Assembly (NCBI RefSeq): GCF_001280065.1
Contig: NZ_LGEA01000101.1
Span: 62,001 to 126,000 of the forward strand
DNA length: 64,000 bases
Origin: Streptomyces sp. NRRL B-1140
Lineage (GTDB): Bacteria > Actinomycetota > Actinomycetes > Streptomycetales > Streptomycetaceae
Direction of reading: 5' to 3'
Under the pieces are notes generated by a model that was not told where the DNA came from, searched no databases, and was given only the letters and a program-made list of their open reading frames with translations. The translations under genes and the position numbers were made by a program. Shown here one piece after another: positions 23,383 to 31,894 of this stretch (position 1 is the stretch's first letter; each line of letters begins with the position of its first letter).

Positions 23383-24738
23383 TCACGCGTACCGCAGCTC
23401 CGCCGGTCGCACCGAGCGGCCCAGCAGCGGCAGCGAGGTCGCCGCGGCGAGCAGGCAGCCGGCGTAGACGGCGACGGGCACCAGGGCCGCCGCCCACGGG
23501 AACGGGTGACCGGTGAGCAGCGCGTACCAGGCGGCGACGGCCGTCCCGCCCAGGCCCGCGAGGAGCACCGCCGGTGCCAGCGGCAGCGCGGTCTCCAGCA
23601 GCAGGGCCCGGCCGAGGACCGCGCGCGGCACTCCGGCGGCGACCTGCGCGGCCAGACCGCGGCGGCGGGTGGCCAGGGATTCGGCGGTGCCGACGGCGAG
23701 GCCCGACAGCGTGATCGCGAGGGCGACCGCGAGGGCGACGCCGGTGAGATCGAGGCCGGTGATGTAGTAGTCCGGGTTCTCGGAGAGCTGCTTGCTGGAG
23801 CGCACTTCGGCGAGGAGCACCGCGCGCACGCCCATGAAGCCGCCCCCGATGACCGTCACCAGCAGCACCGCCGCGTGCGTGCGGGCAGCCGCCCACGGGT
23901 CGTCACGCAGCCGCTCCGCCGCGATCAGCGCCGCCGCCGACCGGGCCCGGGTCGCGAGGACCCGTCCGGTCACCTTGGCCGCGGCCCCGGAGAGCCACAC
24001 CGCGCCCGCACCGACCGTGAGCACCACGCCCACCATCATCAGCGGCGGCCCGGCGTACGGCCGGTTGGGGGCGGCCGAGGACGCGCCGAGCACGGCTACC
24101 AGCGTCACCACCCCGACCAGCATCACCCCCGCCAGGAACAGCAGCCCCGGCCCCCGCCCGGAGCGCGGCCCGAGCCGGCGCACCCAGCCGAGGGGCGAGG
24201 CCACCACCCGGCGCAGCGCCAGCGCGCCCGCCGCCGCGCCCAGCAGCGGTACGGCGACCGCGACCAGGGCCATCCCCGCCCAGGCCAGGACGGTCGGCCG
24301 GCCCCACAGGCGCAGCAGGAGCAGCACCGAGAGGACGGTGGCGACCGCCGAGCCCAGCAGACAGGCCAGGCCGGTCTCCAGCGCGGCGATCCGCCGCACC
24401 TGCCAGGCCGTCGCCCCGGCCAGCCGCAGCCCGGCCAGCCGCCGGTCGCGGTGCACCGCCCCGATCCGGGCGCACTGGCCGAGGAACCCGAGCACGGGCA
24501 CGAGCAGGAGCATCAGGCTGACGATCACGCCGGACCGCGTGCCGGGCTGGTTCAGCAGGCCCGCGGCCACGGGCACGTTGTACTGGCCGCGCAGCGACGC
24601 CAGAGCGACGGCGGCCAGCGTGAACCCGGTCGCGAGCGCGGCCCCCGTCGCCGTGAGGGTCACGCGCCACCACTCGCCGCGGTCGGAACCGCGGGTGAGT
24701 TCCCAGGCGAGACGCAGATCGGCCTTCAGCGACGTCAC
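23383..24738 (-). CDS. FtsX-type ABC transporter permease
   Basis: 451 residues with about ten hydrophobic segments, in two FtsX-like halves. One extracytoplasmic loop follows the first helices (about 75-100), and SKQLSENPDYYITGLDLTG precedes the last set. Partner of the ATPase encoded immediately upstream (4-bp overlap). The family exports peptides, antibiotics or lipids, or acts in bacitracin-type detoxification. The substrate is unknown; the PadR regulator suggests induction by a toxic compound. Confidence 0.86.
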   Translation of the reverse strand: MTSLKADLRLAWELTRGSDRGEWWRVTLTATGAALATGFTLAAVALASLRGQYNVPVAAGLLNQPGTRSGVIVSLMLLLVPVLGFLGQCARIGAVHRDRRLAGLRLAGATAWQVRRIAALETGLACLLGSAVATVLSVLLLLRLWGRPTVLAWAGMALVAVAVPLLGAAAGALALRRVVASPLGWVRRLGPRSGRGPGLLFLAGVMLVGVVTLVAVLGASSAAPNRPYAGPPLMMVGVVLTVGAGAVWLSGAAAKVTGRVLATRARSAAALIAAERLRDDPWAAARTHAAVLLVTVIGGGFMGVRAVLLAEVRSSKQLSENPDYYITGLDLTGVALAVALAITLSGLAVGTAESLATRRRGLAAQVAAGVPRAVLGRALLLETALPLAPAVLLAGLGGTAVAAWYALLTGHPFPWAAALVPVAVYAGCLLAAATSLPLLGRSVRPAELRYA

Positions 24739-25421
24739 GCCGTCACCCCCAGCGCCGTCACGGCCCCGTCCCGCAGCTGGACCTCGCGGTCCGCGTACGC
24801 GGCCACCTGGGCGTCGTGCGTGATCAGCAGGACGGCCGTGCCTGCCTCACGGGCCGTGTGGACGAGGGCCGTCATGACCTGTTCGCCGGCCAGGGAGTCC
24901 AGCGCGCCCGTCGGCTCGTCGGCGAAGACCACCCGCGGGCCCGTGACCAGGGCCCGGGCCAGTGCGGCCCGCTGCGCCTGGCCGCCGCTCAGCTCGCCGG
25001 GCCGCAGGTCCTCCTGGCCCCGCACCCCGAACCGCTCCAGCCACTCACCGGCCCGGGCCCGGGCCTCTGCCCGGCCGGTGCCCGCCAGCAGCAGGGGCAG
25101 GGCGGCGTTGTCCAGGACCGTCAGCTCGGGGATGAGCTGCCCGAACTGGAACACCACGCCGAACTCGGTGCGCCGCAGCTCGCTCAACTGCTTCTCTGGC
25201 AGGTCCTCCAGCCGCCGGCCGTCGTAGGTGACGGAGCCGGCGTCCGGGCGGACGATGCCGGCCAGGCAGTGCAGCAGCGTCGACTTCCCGCTGCCGCTCG
25301 CACCGGTCACGGCGAGGATCTCGCCGGCGTGCAGTGCGACCGAGGCGCCGCGCAGGGCGGGGGTCCGGCCGTGCGCCTTGGTGAGACCGGCGGCCGTGAG
25401 AAGGGGCACGGGTCTGCTCAT
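24735..25421 (-). CDS. ABC transporter ATPase (MacB/LolD-like)
   Basis: 228 residues, a single ATP-binding domain. Walker A GASGSGKSTLL (about 40-50), Q-loop VVFQFGQLIPELTVLDN, signature LSGGQAQRAALARAL, Walker B VVFADEPTGALD and switch LLITHD. The spacing is that of the MacB/LolD/FtsE group paired with FtsX-type permeases. Its ATG overlaps the PadR stop and its stop overlaps the permease start, each by 4 bp, so padR-ATPase-permease is one operon. Confidence 0.92.
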   Translation of the reverse strand: MSRPVPLLTAAGLTKAHGRTPALRGASVALHAGEILAVTGASGSGKSTLLHCLAGIVRPDAGSVTYDGRRLEDLPEKQLSELRRTEFGVVFQFGQLIPELTVLDNAALPLLLAGTGRAEARARAGEWLERFGVRGQEDLRPGELSGGQAQRAALARALVTGPRVVFADEPTGALDSLAGEQVMTALVHTAREAGTAVLLITHDAQVAAYADREVQLRDGAVTALGVTA

Positions 25422-25960
25422 GCTGCGTCGACCTCCGCGGTCAGGGTGGTGAGCCGGGCCGCCGTGGTGTTCATCCAGCGGAGGTCGGCGTCGAGGTGGT
25501 TGAGGGCGTAGTCCGCCGAGAGCACGGTCGCGAGATCGGCTCCCTTGGCGGCCTTGACCGCCGTGAGTTCGCGCATGCGCTCCATGTGCGCGACGCGCTG
25601 AGCACTCAGATACCGGGCCGGGTCACCGCCCGACAGGATCGCGACCACGACCTTGGCGAAGATCTCGTTGGCCACGAAGGGCGCGGGTGGTGCGATCTCC
25701 TGGGCCCACCGGGCCAGTTCGCGGGTCCCCTCGTCGGTCGTCCGGTACGCCGTGCGCTCCGGCCCGCCGTCCGAGGCGGTGCCGTCGACCTCGGCGAGGC
25801 CGTCCCGCACGAGGCGCTGCAGGGTCGTGTAGACCTGCCCGTAGGCCAGTGGGCGGGCCTGCGGAAAGCGTTCGTCGTGGCGTCGCTTCAGGTCGTAGCC
25901 ATGGCTCGGCCCCGTCGCGAGCAGGCCCAGCAGGATGTGGCGGGTGCTCATGCCGATCAT
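25418..25960 (-). CDS. PadR-family transcriptional regulator
   Basis: 180 residues. Winged helix typical of PadR (RHILLGLLATGPSHGYDLKRR; GQVYTTLQRLVRDGLAEV) followed by a C-terminal helical dimerisation region (about 95-180). It heads the ABC exporter operon and most likely represses it, with release by the exported compound. ATG 25960 is used; an in-frame ATG at 25951 (MSTRHILLG) is also possible. A palindrome lies just upstream. Confidence 0.9.
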   Translation of the reverse strand: MIGMSTRHILLGLLATGPSHGYDLKRRHDERFPQARPLAYGQVYTTLQRLVRDGLAEVDGTASDGGPERTAYRTTDEGTRELARWAQEIAPPAPFVANEIFAKVVVAILSGGDPARYLSAQRVAHMERMRELTAVKAAKGADLATVLSADYALNHLDADLRWMNTTAARLTTLTAEVDAA

Positions 25961-25969
25961 TATGCACTG

Positions 25970-25981
25970 AGTACATGTACT
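25970..25981 (-). promoter_or_regulatory. Probable PadR operator palindrome
   Basis: AGTACATGTACT is a perfect 12-bp palindrome starting 10 bp before the padR ATG, flanked by CTGAG repeats on both sides. Core GTAC/ATGTAC elements are the usual half-sites of PadR regulators, so autorepression is likely. Confidence 0.65.
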
Positions 25982-26029
25982 GAGTGAATAGTGATCGGCG
26001 GGGAATTGCCGGGCCGATTCTCACGATGC

Positions 26030-28921
26030 TCACTCCGAGACGGCGTACGCCTCCGCCGACCACAGCGAATACCCGTACTGCGTCGCCCGCTTGTCGCCCT
26101 GCACGCGCACGAAACGCACGTCCGGCTCGTCCATCGGGACGTTCTCCCGGCCGCCCCCGCTGTCCCGCACCGTCGCGGCGGTGCGCCAGCGGCGGCCGTC
26201 CGGGGAGACCTGGACGCGGTAGGACGAGGGGTGCGCGTCCTGCCAGTGCAGCGCGACCCGGCCGAGCCGCGCCGGGCGGGCCAGCTCGACCTGCCACCAG
26301 GCGCCGTCGTCGGCCGGCGACGACCAGCGGGTCTCGGGGTCGCCGTCGTTCGCCGCCGACGCGGGGAAGTCGGGCGTCTCGTCGCCCGAGGAACGGGCGG
26401 TGCCGGTGCGGGCCAGGTCGGGGCCGCCGGTGGGCGGGACCGCACGGACGGTGAGGGTGCGGTCCGCTCCCGCGAATCCCAGCCGCACCTCGTACGACCG
26501 CAGCGGGGCGCCGCGCGCCACGCTCACCTCGACCGGGACCTCCACCGTCGTGCCGCGCCGCACGGTCAGCTCGCCCTTCGGCACCCGGACGCGAACGCCT
26601 TCGGGCGCCTCGGCGGTGAGCCTGCCGCGGGCGTCGGCGGGGCGCAGTGAGCCGAGCCGGGCGGTCAGCCGCTCGGTCCGCCCGGTCTCGACGTCCGCAC
26701 GGTCGCGGGGCAGACCGAGGGAGGCGGCGGGGGCTTCGGCGAACCAGGGGACGAGGTGGTGGACGCGGGACGGGGCGGGGCCGGTGACCCGCAGGGCGTC
26801 GGCGCGTGCGGCCGGCCGCACTTCGGTCGCCCCGGACCGGTCCAGCCGGCCCGCCGCCCGCCAGCCCTGCCCCGGCACGTGCACCTCGACGACCCCCTCG
26901 GTGCCCGGCTCGGTCAGGGCCGTCACGGCGGTCAGCGCCCGCGCCCGCGGGAAGCGCAGGGTGCGGCCGTCGCCGGGATTGCGGGGCGGCTCGTGATGGA
27001 TGCCCGACCAGGCCGCGTACGACTTCTGCGCCCGTCGCAGAAAGGGGTCCAGCACGTCCGTGCCGACCTCGACCTGCGCCGACTCCAGCCGGGCCCGCAG
27101 CGCGCCCAGCCTGCGGTACGCGCTCCAGGCCGCCGCCGCGTCCCCGGCACGCTGCGCGTCCAGCATGCCGAGCGCGACCGTGCCCGCTTCCCCGTAGGAA
27201 GCCAGCTGCCGCGCCCAGGGGGCGACCTCGGAGCCGAGGCCGGTTCCGGACAGGCGGCGGGGCAGCTCGCGCAGCACGGTGAAGGCCTCACGCAGCCGCC
27301 GCGCCGCCTCGCGGTCGGTACCGGTCCCACCCGCCGGGCCGGACGCCCAGTACGCCTCGGTCAGCGGGCGCAGATACGCCGACTCCGCGTCGTCCAGGAC
27401 CGACGAGGCGTCGTTGCCGGCCAGCGCGGCCAGGGCCTGCTCGCGGTGCCGGTCCCCGTCCGCGAGGTCGGCGATCGCGGCACGCCAGGACTCTCCGGGC
27501 CGGTAGGCGCGCGGATTCCAGGCGTAGTCGGCGGCGGTGAACAGCGGGATGCGGGAGGCCTCCGGCTGCTGCATGGCGTTGGCGAGCAGGGCGGCCGAAC
27601 CGGTCGCGACGGCCGGCTCACGGCCCCGGTACGGGCCGAGGAACAGGCGGCCGGGGTCGTAGTCGTTGACCGGGTAGTTGTCCATGGTGACCAGCGGATG
27701 CCCGAACGCCTCGCGTGCGTCGGCCAGTTCGCCGCCCGTGATGGTGCGGGGCACCACCCCGACGCCCGTCCAGGCCACCTCGACGGGCGCGGCCAGCTCG
27801 CTCGCCAGCGCGCGCCGGTAGTCGGTCGTGCCGTCCTCGTAGTACTCGGTGGGCATCAGGGACAGCCGGGCGGTGCCGGGGTGCCGCCGCGCCAGGTGCC
27901 CGGCCACCGCGTTCGCCACCCGGGCCTGCGCCCGCGCCGCCGCCTTGGGGCCCGAGCCGAACCGGTCGGCGTCCTCCCCGCAGTGCCACTCGCTGTAGCT
28001 GACGTCCTGGAACTGGAGCTGGAACGCCCGGAAGCCCAGCGCCCACATCGCGTCCAGCTTGCGCGTCAGCGCCCGCACATCGGCGTCCGAGGCGAAGCAC
28101 ATCGCCTGGCCCGGGGCCACCGCCCAGCCCAGCGACACGTGGTTGCGGCGGGCCCGCTCGGCCAGCTCCCGGAACCGGGCCCGCTGCTGTGCCGGGTAGG
28201 GCTCACGCCAGCGGGCCTGCCGGTAGAGGTCCTCCCCGGGGGAGTACAGATAGCGGTTCTGCTTGGTGCGCCCCATGAAGTCGAGCTGCGCCAGCCGCTG
28301 CCGGTGCGTCCAGGCGGTGCCGTAGAAGCCCTCGGTGATGCCGCGTACGGCGGTGCCGGGCCAGTCGCGTACGACGGCCGACGCGATCGTGCGGTCGGGG
28401 CGCAGGAGCTGCCGCAGCGTCTGCGCGGCGTGGAAGAGACCGTCCTCGCCGGTGCCGGTGAGAAAGATGCCGCCCCGGCCCACGGACAGCTCGTACCCCC
28501 CGGAGGGCAGGGCGTGGCGGTCCCCCGGGCGGACGGGTTCCGTGCGCGCGCGCACGACCAGGGCGCCCGGCCGGGCCGTGTCCGTGATCCGGCGCGCCCC
28601 GGCCTGTCGCAGCAGCTCGCGCAGGGCCTCGATCGCATGGGGGTCCCCCCTGCTCGAGCGAAGCCGAGAGCTTGAGGGAAGGTCCGCCTGCGCGTCGGCG
28701 ATCAGGGCGACCTCGTCCGGCACCGCGACCGGGGCGCCGTTCGCGCGCAGCGACTGCGGGCGCGGCCAGACGGAGAGGTCCGGTCCGGCGGTGTCGGGGG
28801 CGGGCGTCGCGGTCGTGCCCGGGGGAGAGGGAGCCGCCATGGCGGCGGGCGGGGCGACCAGGCTCCCGGCGACGACGGCGGCCGCGAGGGCCACGGTCCG
28901 CTTCCCACGCCGTAGTCCCAC
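26030..28921 (-). CDS. Secreted GH84-type beta-N-acetylglucosaminidase with CBM32
   Basis: 963 residues. Signal peptide (about 1-30, RRGKRTVALAAAVVAG...AMAA); N-terminal alpha/beta domain as in GH20/GH84 enzymes (to about 185); catalytic barrel from EGFYGTAWTHRQRL (about 197) to FTAADYAWN (about 461-469); helical region; C-terminal discoidin/F5-8C (CBM32) domain (about 820-960). Close to clostridial NagJ hyaluronidase-like enzymes. The usual catalytic Asp-Asp pair is QD here (Q305-D306), so activity or specificity may differ. Residues 82-94 (SSSRLRSSRGDPH) come from an inserted short repeat. GTG start with GGAGGGGG upstream. Probably releases terminal GlcNAc from glycans outside the cell. Confidence 0.85.
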   Translation of the reverse strand: MGLRRGKRTVALAAAVVAGSLVAPPAAMAAPSPPGTTATPAPDTAGPDLSVWPRPQSLRANGAPVAVPDEVALIADAQADLPSSSRLRSSRGDPHAIEALRELLRQAGARRITDTARPGALVVRARTEPVRPGDRHALPSGGYELSVGRGGIFLTGTGEDGLFHAAQTLRQLLRPDRTIASAVVRDWPGTAVRGITEGFYGTAWTHRQRLAQLDFMGRTKQNRYLYSPGEDLYRQARWREPYPAQQRARFRELAERARRNHVSLGWAVAPGQAMCFASDADVRALTRKLDAMWALGFRAFQLQFQDVSYSEWHCGEDADRFGSGPKAAARAQARVANAVAGHLARRHPGTARLSLMPTEYYEDGTTDYRRALASELAAPVEVAWTGVGVVPRTITGGELADAREAFGHPLVTMDNYPVNDYDPGRLFLGPYRGREPAVATGSAALLANAMQQPEASRIPLFTAADYAWNPRAYRPGESWRAAIADLADGDRHREQALAALAGNDASSVLDDAESAYLRPLTEAYWASGPAGGTGTDREAARRLREAFTVLRELPRRLSGTGLGSEVAPWARQLASYGEAGTVALGMLDAQRAGDAAAAWSAYRRLGALRARLESAQVEVGTDVLDPFLRRAQKSYAAWSGIHHEPPRNPGDGRTLRFPRARALTAVTALTEPGTEGVVEVHVPGQGWRAAGRLDRSGATEVRPAARADALRVTGPAPSRVHHLVPWFAEAPAASLGLPRDRADVETGRTERLTARLGSLRPADARGRLTAEAPEGVRVRVPKGELTVRRGTTVEVPVEVSVARGAPLRSYEVRLGFAGADRTLTVRAVPPTGGPDLARTGTARSSGDETPDFPASAANDGDPETRWSSPADDGAWWQVELARPARLGRVALHWQDAHPSSYRVQVSPDGRRWRTAATVRDSGGGRENVPMDEPDVRFVRVQGDKRATQYGYSLWSAEAYAVSE
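28637..28683. repeat. Short dispersed GC-rich repeat inside the GH84 gene
   Basis: The stretch GGGGGTCCCCCC then TGCTCGAGCGAAGCCGAGAG and CTTGAGGGAA has imperfect terminal inverted repeats (TCCCTCAAGCTC against GAGCAGGGGGGA). From memory, this unit recurs many times in Streptomyces genomes, normally between genes. Here it is read in frame by the GH84 gene, adding about 13 Ser/Arg-rich residues. Confidence 0.6.
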
Positions 28922-29143
28922 AGGCCCCCTCCAGATGTGTTCGACCGGCGGAACGAGCCCACCACCCCTCCGGCGGGGGTGTCAACGAGAGTGGCCGTTG
29001 TAACCGAAATGCCGGAATCTTGACTGTGTGGAGGGGAGTGGAATGTGAGCAGAAGCACGATGTCGGGCCCAGGGCGTCTGCCTTCGCGTCGACTGGGTAG
29101 GGCTGCCATGACCCATTGAGCAGAAACCGACAAGGAGGCCCCC

Positions 29144-29401
29144 GTGGCTGCGATGACTTTCCTTCCGCTCCCGGCCCAGTCCAAACCCGTGGCGGACCCG
29201 TCCGCCGACCTCGACGACACCCACCACGACGACCCGCGCTACTGCGTTTTCAGCTCCGAGAGCACCCACACCGAACTGCCGCTGACCAGCGAGCCCCCGC
29301 TGCCCGACGCCGAGCCCCTCACCAGTGAGCCGCCGCTCGCCGAAGCCGCCCCCCTGACCAGCGAGCCCCCGGCCTTCGTCCCGGACTTCACGAGGATGTA
29401 G
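29144..29401 (+). CDS. Small acidic peptide with three PLTSEPP repeats
   Basis: 85 residues. A perfect AAGGAGG lies 5 nt before the GTG. The C-terminal half has three 12-residue repeats, PLTSEPPLPDAE, PLTSEPPLAEAA and PLTSEPPAFV (PLTSEPP at 46-52, 58-64, 70-76). One Cys, no signal peptide, no membrane segment. I do not recognise the family. The stop codon is immediately followed by the malQ ATG, with no spacer, so the two are translationally linked. It may be a regulator or anchor of MalQ, or a peptide precursor; no RiPP enzyme gene is adjacent. Confidence 0.7.
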   Translation: MAAMTFLPLPAQSKPVADPSADLDDTHHDDPRYCVFSSESTHTELPLTSEPPLPDAEPLTSEPPLAEAAPLTSEPPAFVPDFTRM

Positions 29402-31486
29402 ATGACCGCACCCCGGCCGGCCGACCCGCCCTCCGAGGACCTGTCCCGCCTCGCCGTCCTGCACGGCGTCGCCACCTCCTACAGTCCGTCCCCGGACCGC
29501 ACGGTCGCGGCCTCGGCCACCGCGGTCACCCTGACCCTGGCCGCCCTCGGCGTGGACGCGAGCACGCCCGGCGCCGTCCGCGCCGCGCTCGCGGCCCGCG
29601 AGGGGGAACGGGCCGAACGGCTGCTGCCGCCGACCGTCGTCGGCTGGGGCGGCAGCCCCCCGGCCGCCCTGGCGGCGCTCCCCGAGGGGACCCGGCTGCG
29701 CGTCGACACCGAGCAGGGCGAGAGCCGCACCACGGCGGACGGCCTCCCACCCGGCGTCCACCATCTGACGGCCACCACCCCCGACGGCCGCACCGCCACC
29801 GCACACCTGATCGTCGCCCCGCCCCGCCTGCCGGCCCCGCCCGGACGCTCCCACGGACTGCTCGTCCAGCTCTACTCCCTGCTGTCGCGCCGCTCCTGGG
29901 GCATGGGCGACCTCGGTGACCTCGCCGAACTGGCAGGCTGGGCCGGGCGGTCGCTGGGCGCCGGATTCATCCAGGTCAACCCGCTGCACGCGGCCGTGCC
30001 CGGAGCCCCCACCGACCCCTCCCCCTACCGCCCTTCCTCGCGCCGCTTCCCCGACCCCGTCCACCTGCGCATCGAGGACGTCCCCGAGGCCGCCTACGTA
30101 CGGGATCCCGAGCGCCTGCGCGCCCTGCTGGAGAGCTCCGGCCGGCTGCGCGACGCGGTGCTGCGGCAGGGCGCCCTGATCGACCGGGACGCCGTGTGGG
30201 AGCTCAAGCGGGAGGCGCTGGAGCTGCTCGGCGAGGTCCCCCTCGGGCCCGGCCGGCGCGCCGCCTACTGCGACTTCCTCGCGGCACAGGGCCAGGCCCT
30301 GGAGGACCACGCCACCTGGTGCGCACTCGCCGAGGTGCACGGCTCGGACTGGCACCGCTGGCCGACGGGCCTGCGCGACCCGCGGTCGGACGAGACCGCC
30401 CGGGCCCGCAACGGCCTCATGGACCGGGTCGACTTCTGGTCCCGGCTCGCCTGGCTCACCGACACCCAGCTGACCGCCGCGCAGCGCGCCGGACGCGAGG
30501 CCGGGATGCCGGTCGGGATCGTGCACGACCTCGCGGTCGGCGTGCATCCCGGCGGCGCCGACGCCTGGGCGCAGCAGGAGTACTTCGCCTCCGGTATGTC
30601 GGTGGGAGCCCCGCCGGACGCCTTCAACGCCCTCGGCCAGGACTGGGGCCTGCCGCCCTGGCGGCCCGACCGGCTGGCCGCGTCCGGCTACGCCCCGTTC
30701 CGCGAGCTGCTGCGCGCCCTGTTCCGCTACGCCGGCGCCCTGCGCATCGACCACGTCATGGGCCTGTTCCGCCTCTGGTGGGTCCCCCAGGGCCACCCGC
30801 CCACCGAGGGCACCTACGTCCGCTACGACGCCGAGGCCATGCTCGCCGTCCTCGTCCTGGAGGCCTCCCGGGCCGGGGCGCTGGTGATCGGCGAGGACCT
30901 CGGCACCGTCGAGCCCGGCGTGCGCGAGACTCTGCGCGAGCGCGGGGTGCTCGGCACGTCCGTGCTGTGGTTCGAGCGCGACTGGGACGGCGACGGCCAT
31001 CCCCTGCCCCCCGAGAGCTGGCGCGCCGACTGTCTGGCCACCGCCACCACCCACGACCTGCCCTCCACGGCGGCCCGCCTGACCGGGGAGCACGTCGAAC
31101 TCCGCGACAGCCTGGGGCTGCTGACCCGCCCCCTGGAGGAGGAGCGCGCCGAGGCCGCCGCCGACGCGGGGGAGTGGCTGTCCGTGCTGTCCCGGCTCGG
31201 CCTGCTGGAGGGCACCGGCGGCGGCAGCGACACCTCCTCGGAGGAGGCCCAGATCCAGGCCGTCCACCGCTTCCTGCTGCGTACCCCGGCCCGCATGGTC
31301 GGCGTCTGGCTCCCCGACGGTGTCGGCGACCGCCGGCCGCAGAACCTCCCGGGGACCTGGGACCAGTACCCGAACTGGCGGCTGCCGATCGCGGACGCGC
31401 AGGGGCGGCCCGTGACGCTGGAGGACCTCGCCGCCTCGCCCCGGCTGCACGCGCTGATGGAGGTGCTCAGGGAGGGCGGCGCATGA
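29402..31486 (+). CDS. malQ: 4-alpha-glucanotransferase (amylomaltase, GH77)
   Basis: 694 residues, in the range of actinobacterial MalQ with an extra N-terminal domain (about 1-140). Catalytic motifs: RIDHVMGLFRLWWVP (nucleophile Asp), VIGEDLGTV (acid/base Glu) and TTHDLPSTAA (third Asp). The DPSPYRPSSRRF and WGLPPWRPD segments are also GH77 hallmarks. It transfers maltodextrin segments between glucan chains in the cytoplasm during maltose or glycogen use. Starts at the ATG abutting the preceding small gene; no separate promoter is likely. Confidence 0.95.
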   Translation: MTAPRPADPPSEDLSRLAVLHGVATSYSPSPDRTVAASATAVTLTLAALGVDASTPGAVRAALAAREGERAERLLPPTVVGWGGSPPAALAALPEGTRLRVDTEQGESRTTADGLPPGVHHLTATTPDGRTATAHLIVAPPRLPAPPGRSHGLLVQLYSLLSRRSWGMGDLGDLAELAGWAGRSLGAGFIQVNPLHAAVPGAPTDPSPYRPSSRRFPDPVHLRIEDVPEAAYVRDPERLRALLESSGRLRDAVLRQGALIDRDAVWELKREALELLGEVPLGPGRRAAYCDFLAAQGQALEDHATWCALAEVHGSDWHRWPTGLRDPRSDETARARNGLMDRVDFWSRLAWLTDTQLTAAQRAGREAGMPVGIVHDLAVGVHPGGADAWAQQEYFASGMSVGAPPDAFNALGQDWGLPPWRPDRLAASGYAPFRELLRALFRYAGALRIDHVMGLFRLWWVPQGHPPTEGTYVRYDAEAMLAVLVLEASRAGALVIGEDLGTVEPGVRETLRERGVLGTSVLWFERDWDGDGHPLPPESWRADCLATATTHDLPSTAARLTGEHVELRDSLGLLTRPLEEERAEAAADAGEWLSVLSRLGLLEGTGGGSDTSSEEAQIQAVHRFLLRTPARMVGVWLPDGVGDRRPQNLPGTWDQYPNWRLPIADAQGRPVTLEDLAASPRLHALMEVLREGGA

Positions 31487-31548
31487 GGCGGGGGCTCTTA
31501 CGGCACCCCGGGCGCGCGGGCCCGGTCGGCGTTGGATATTTTGACACC

Positions 31549-31836
31549 GTGGACAAGAAGAACGCCCTGCGCGCCGGCGCCCTGGCAGCCGGTACGACGC
31601 TGATGATGCTGCTCATGTCGTCCCCCGCGAGCGCGCTCACCCGCGACGACGGTGACGACCCCGGCCCGGGCCTGAGCGTCATCGAGACGCTGGGCCTCTT
31701 CGTCGTGGCCCCGATCGTGCTGTACCTGGTCATCGCCGGTCTGGTGATGGTCGGCGACAAGACGCACAAGAAGAAGGACCCGACCAGCTCCAACATCGCC
31801 ACCAAGGCCGAGGCGAAGAGCGAAGTCAAGGCCTGA
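31549..31836 (+). CDS. Small membrane protein, 95 aa
   Basis: A probable signal or first helix (about 7-29, LRAGALAAGTTLMMLLMSSPASA), an acidic linker, a second helix (about 44-68, ETLGLFVVAPIVLYLVIAGLVMV) and a Lys-rich cytoplasmic tail ending KSEVKA. Widely seen as a hypothetical protein in Streptomyces; function unknown. GTG start has no Shine-Dalgarno sequence; a -10-like TATTTT ends 6 nt upstream (31537-31542), which would fit a leaderless transcript. Located 62 bp after malQ. Confidence 0.72.
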   Translation: MDKKNALRAGALAAGTTLMMLLMSSPASALTRDDGDDPGPGLSVIETLGLFVVAPIVLYLVIAGLVMVGDKTHKKKDPTSSNIATKAEAKSEVKA

Positions 31837-31850
31837 TCAGCGTTCCTCTT

Positions 31851-31886
31851 CGAGGGCGTCGTCGCGAGTACCGCGGCGACGCCCTC
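31851..31886. terminator. Bidirectional terminator
   Basis: CGAGGGCGTCG (31851-31861) pairs perfectly over 11 bp with CGACGCCCTCG (31876-31886), followed by TTTGT on the plus strand. It lies between the small membrane protein gene and the convergent marR gene. Confidence 0.8.
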
Positions 31887-31894
31887 GTTTGTCG

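Noticed and set aside
29144..29401. Small repeat peptide as a confirmed RiPP precursor
   Set aside because: Repeats and small size fit, but no modification enzyme is in the vicinity; kept only as an open question.
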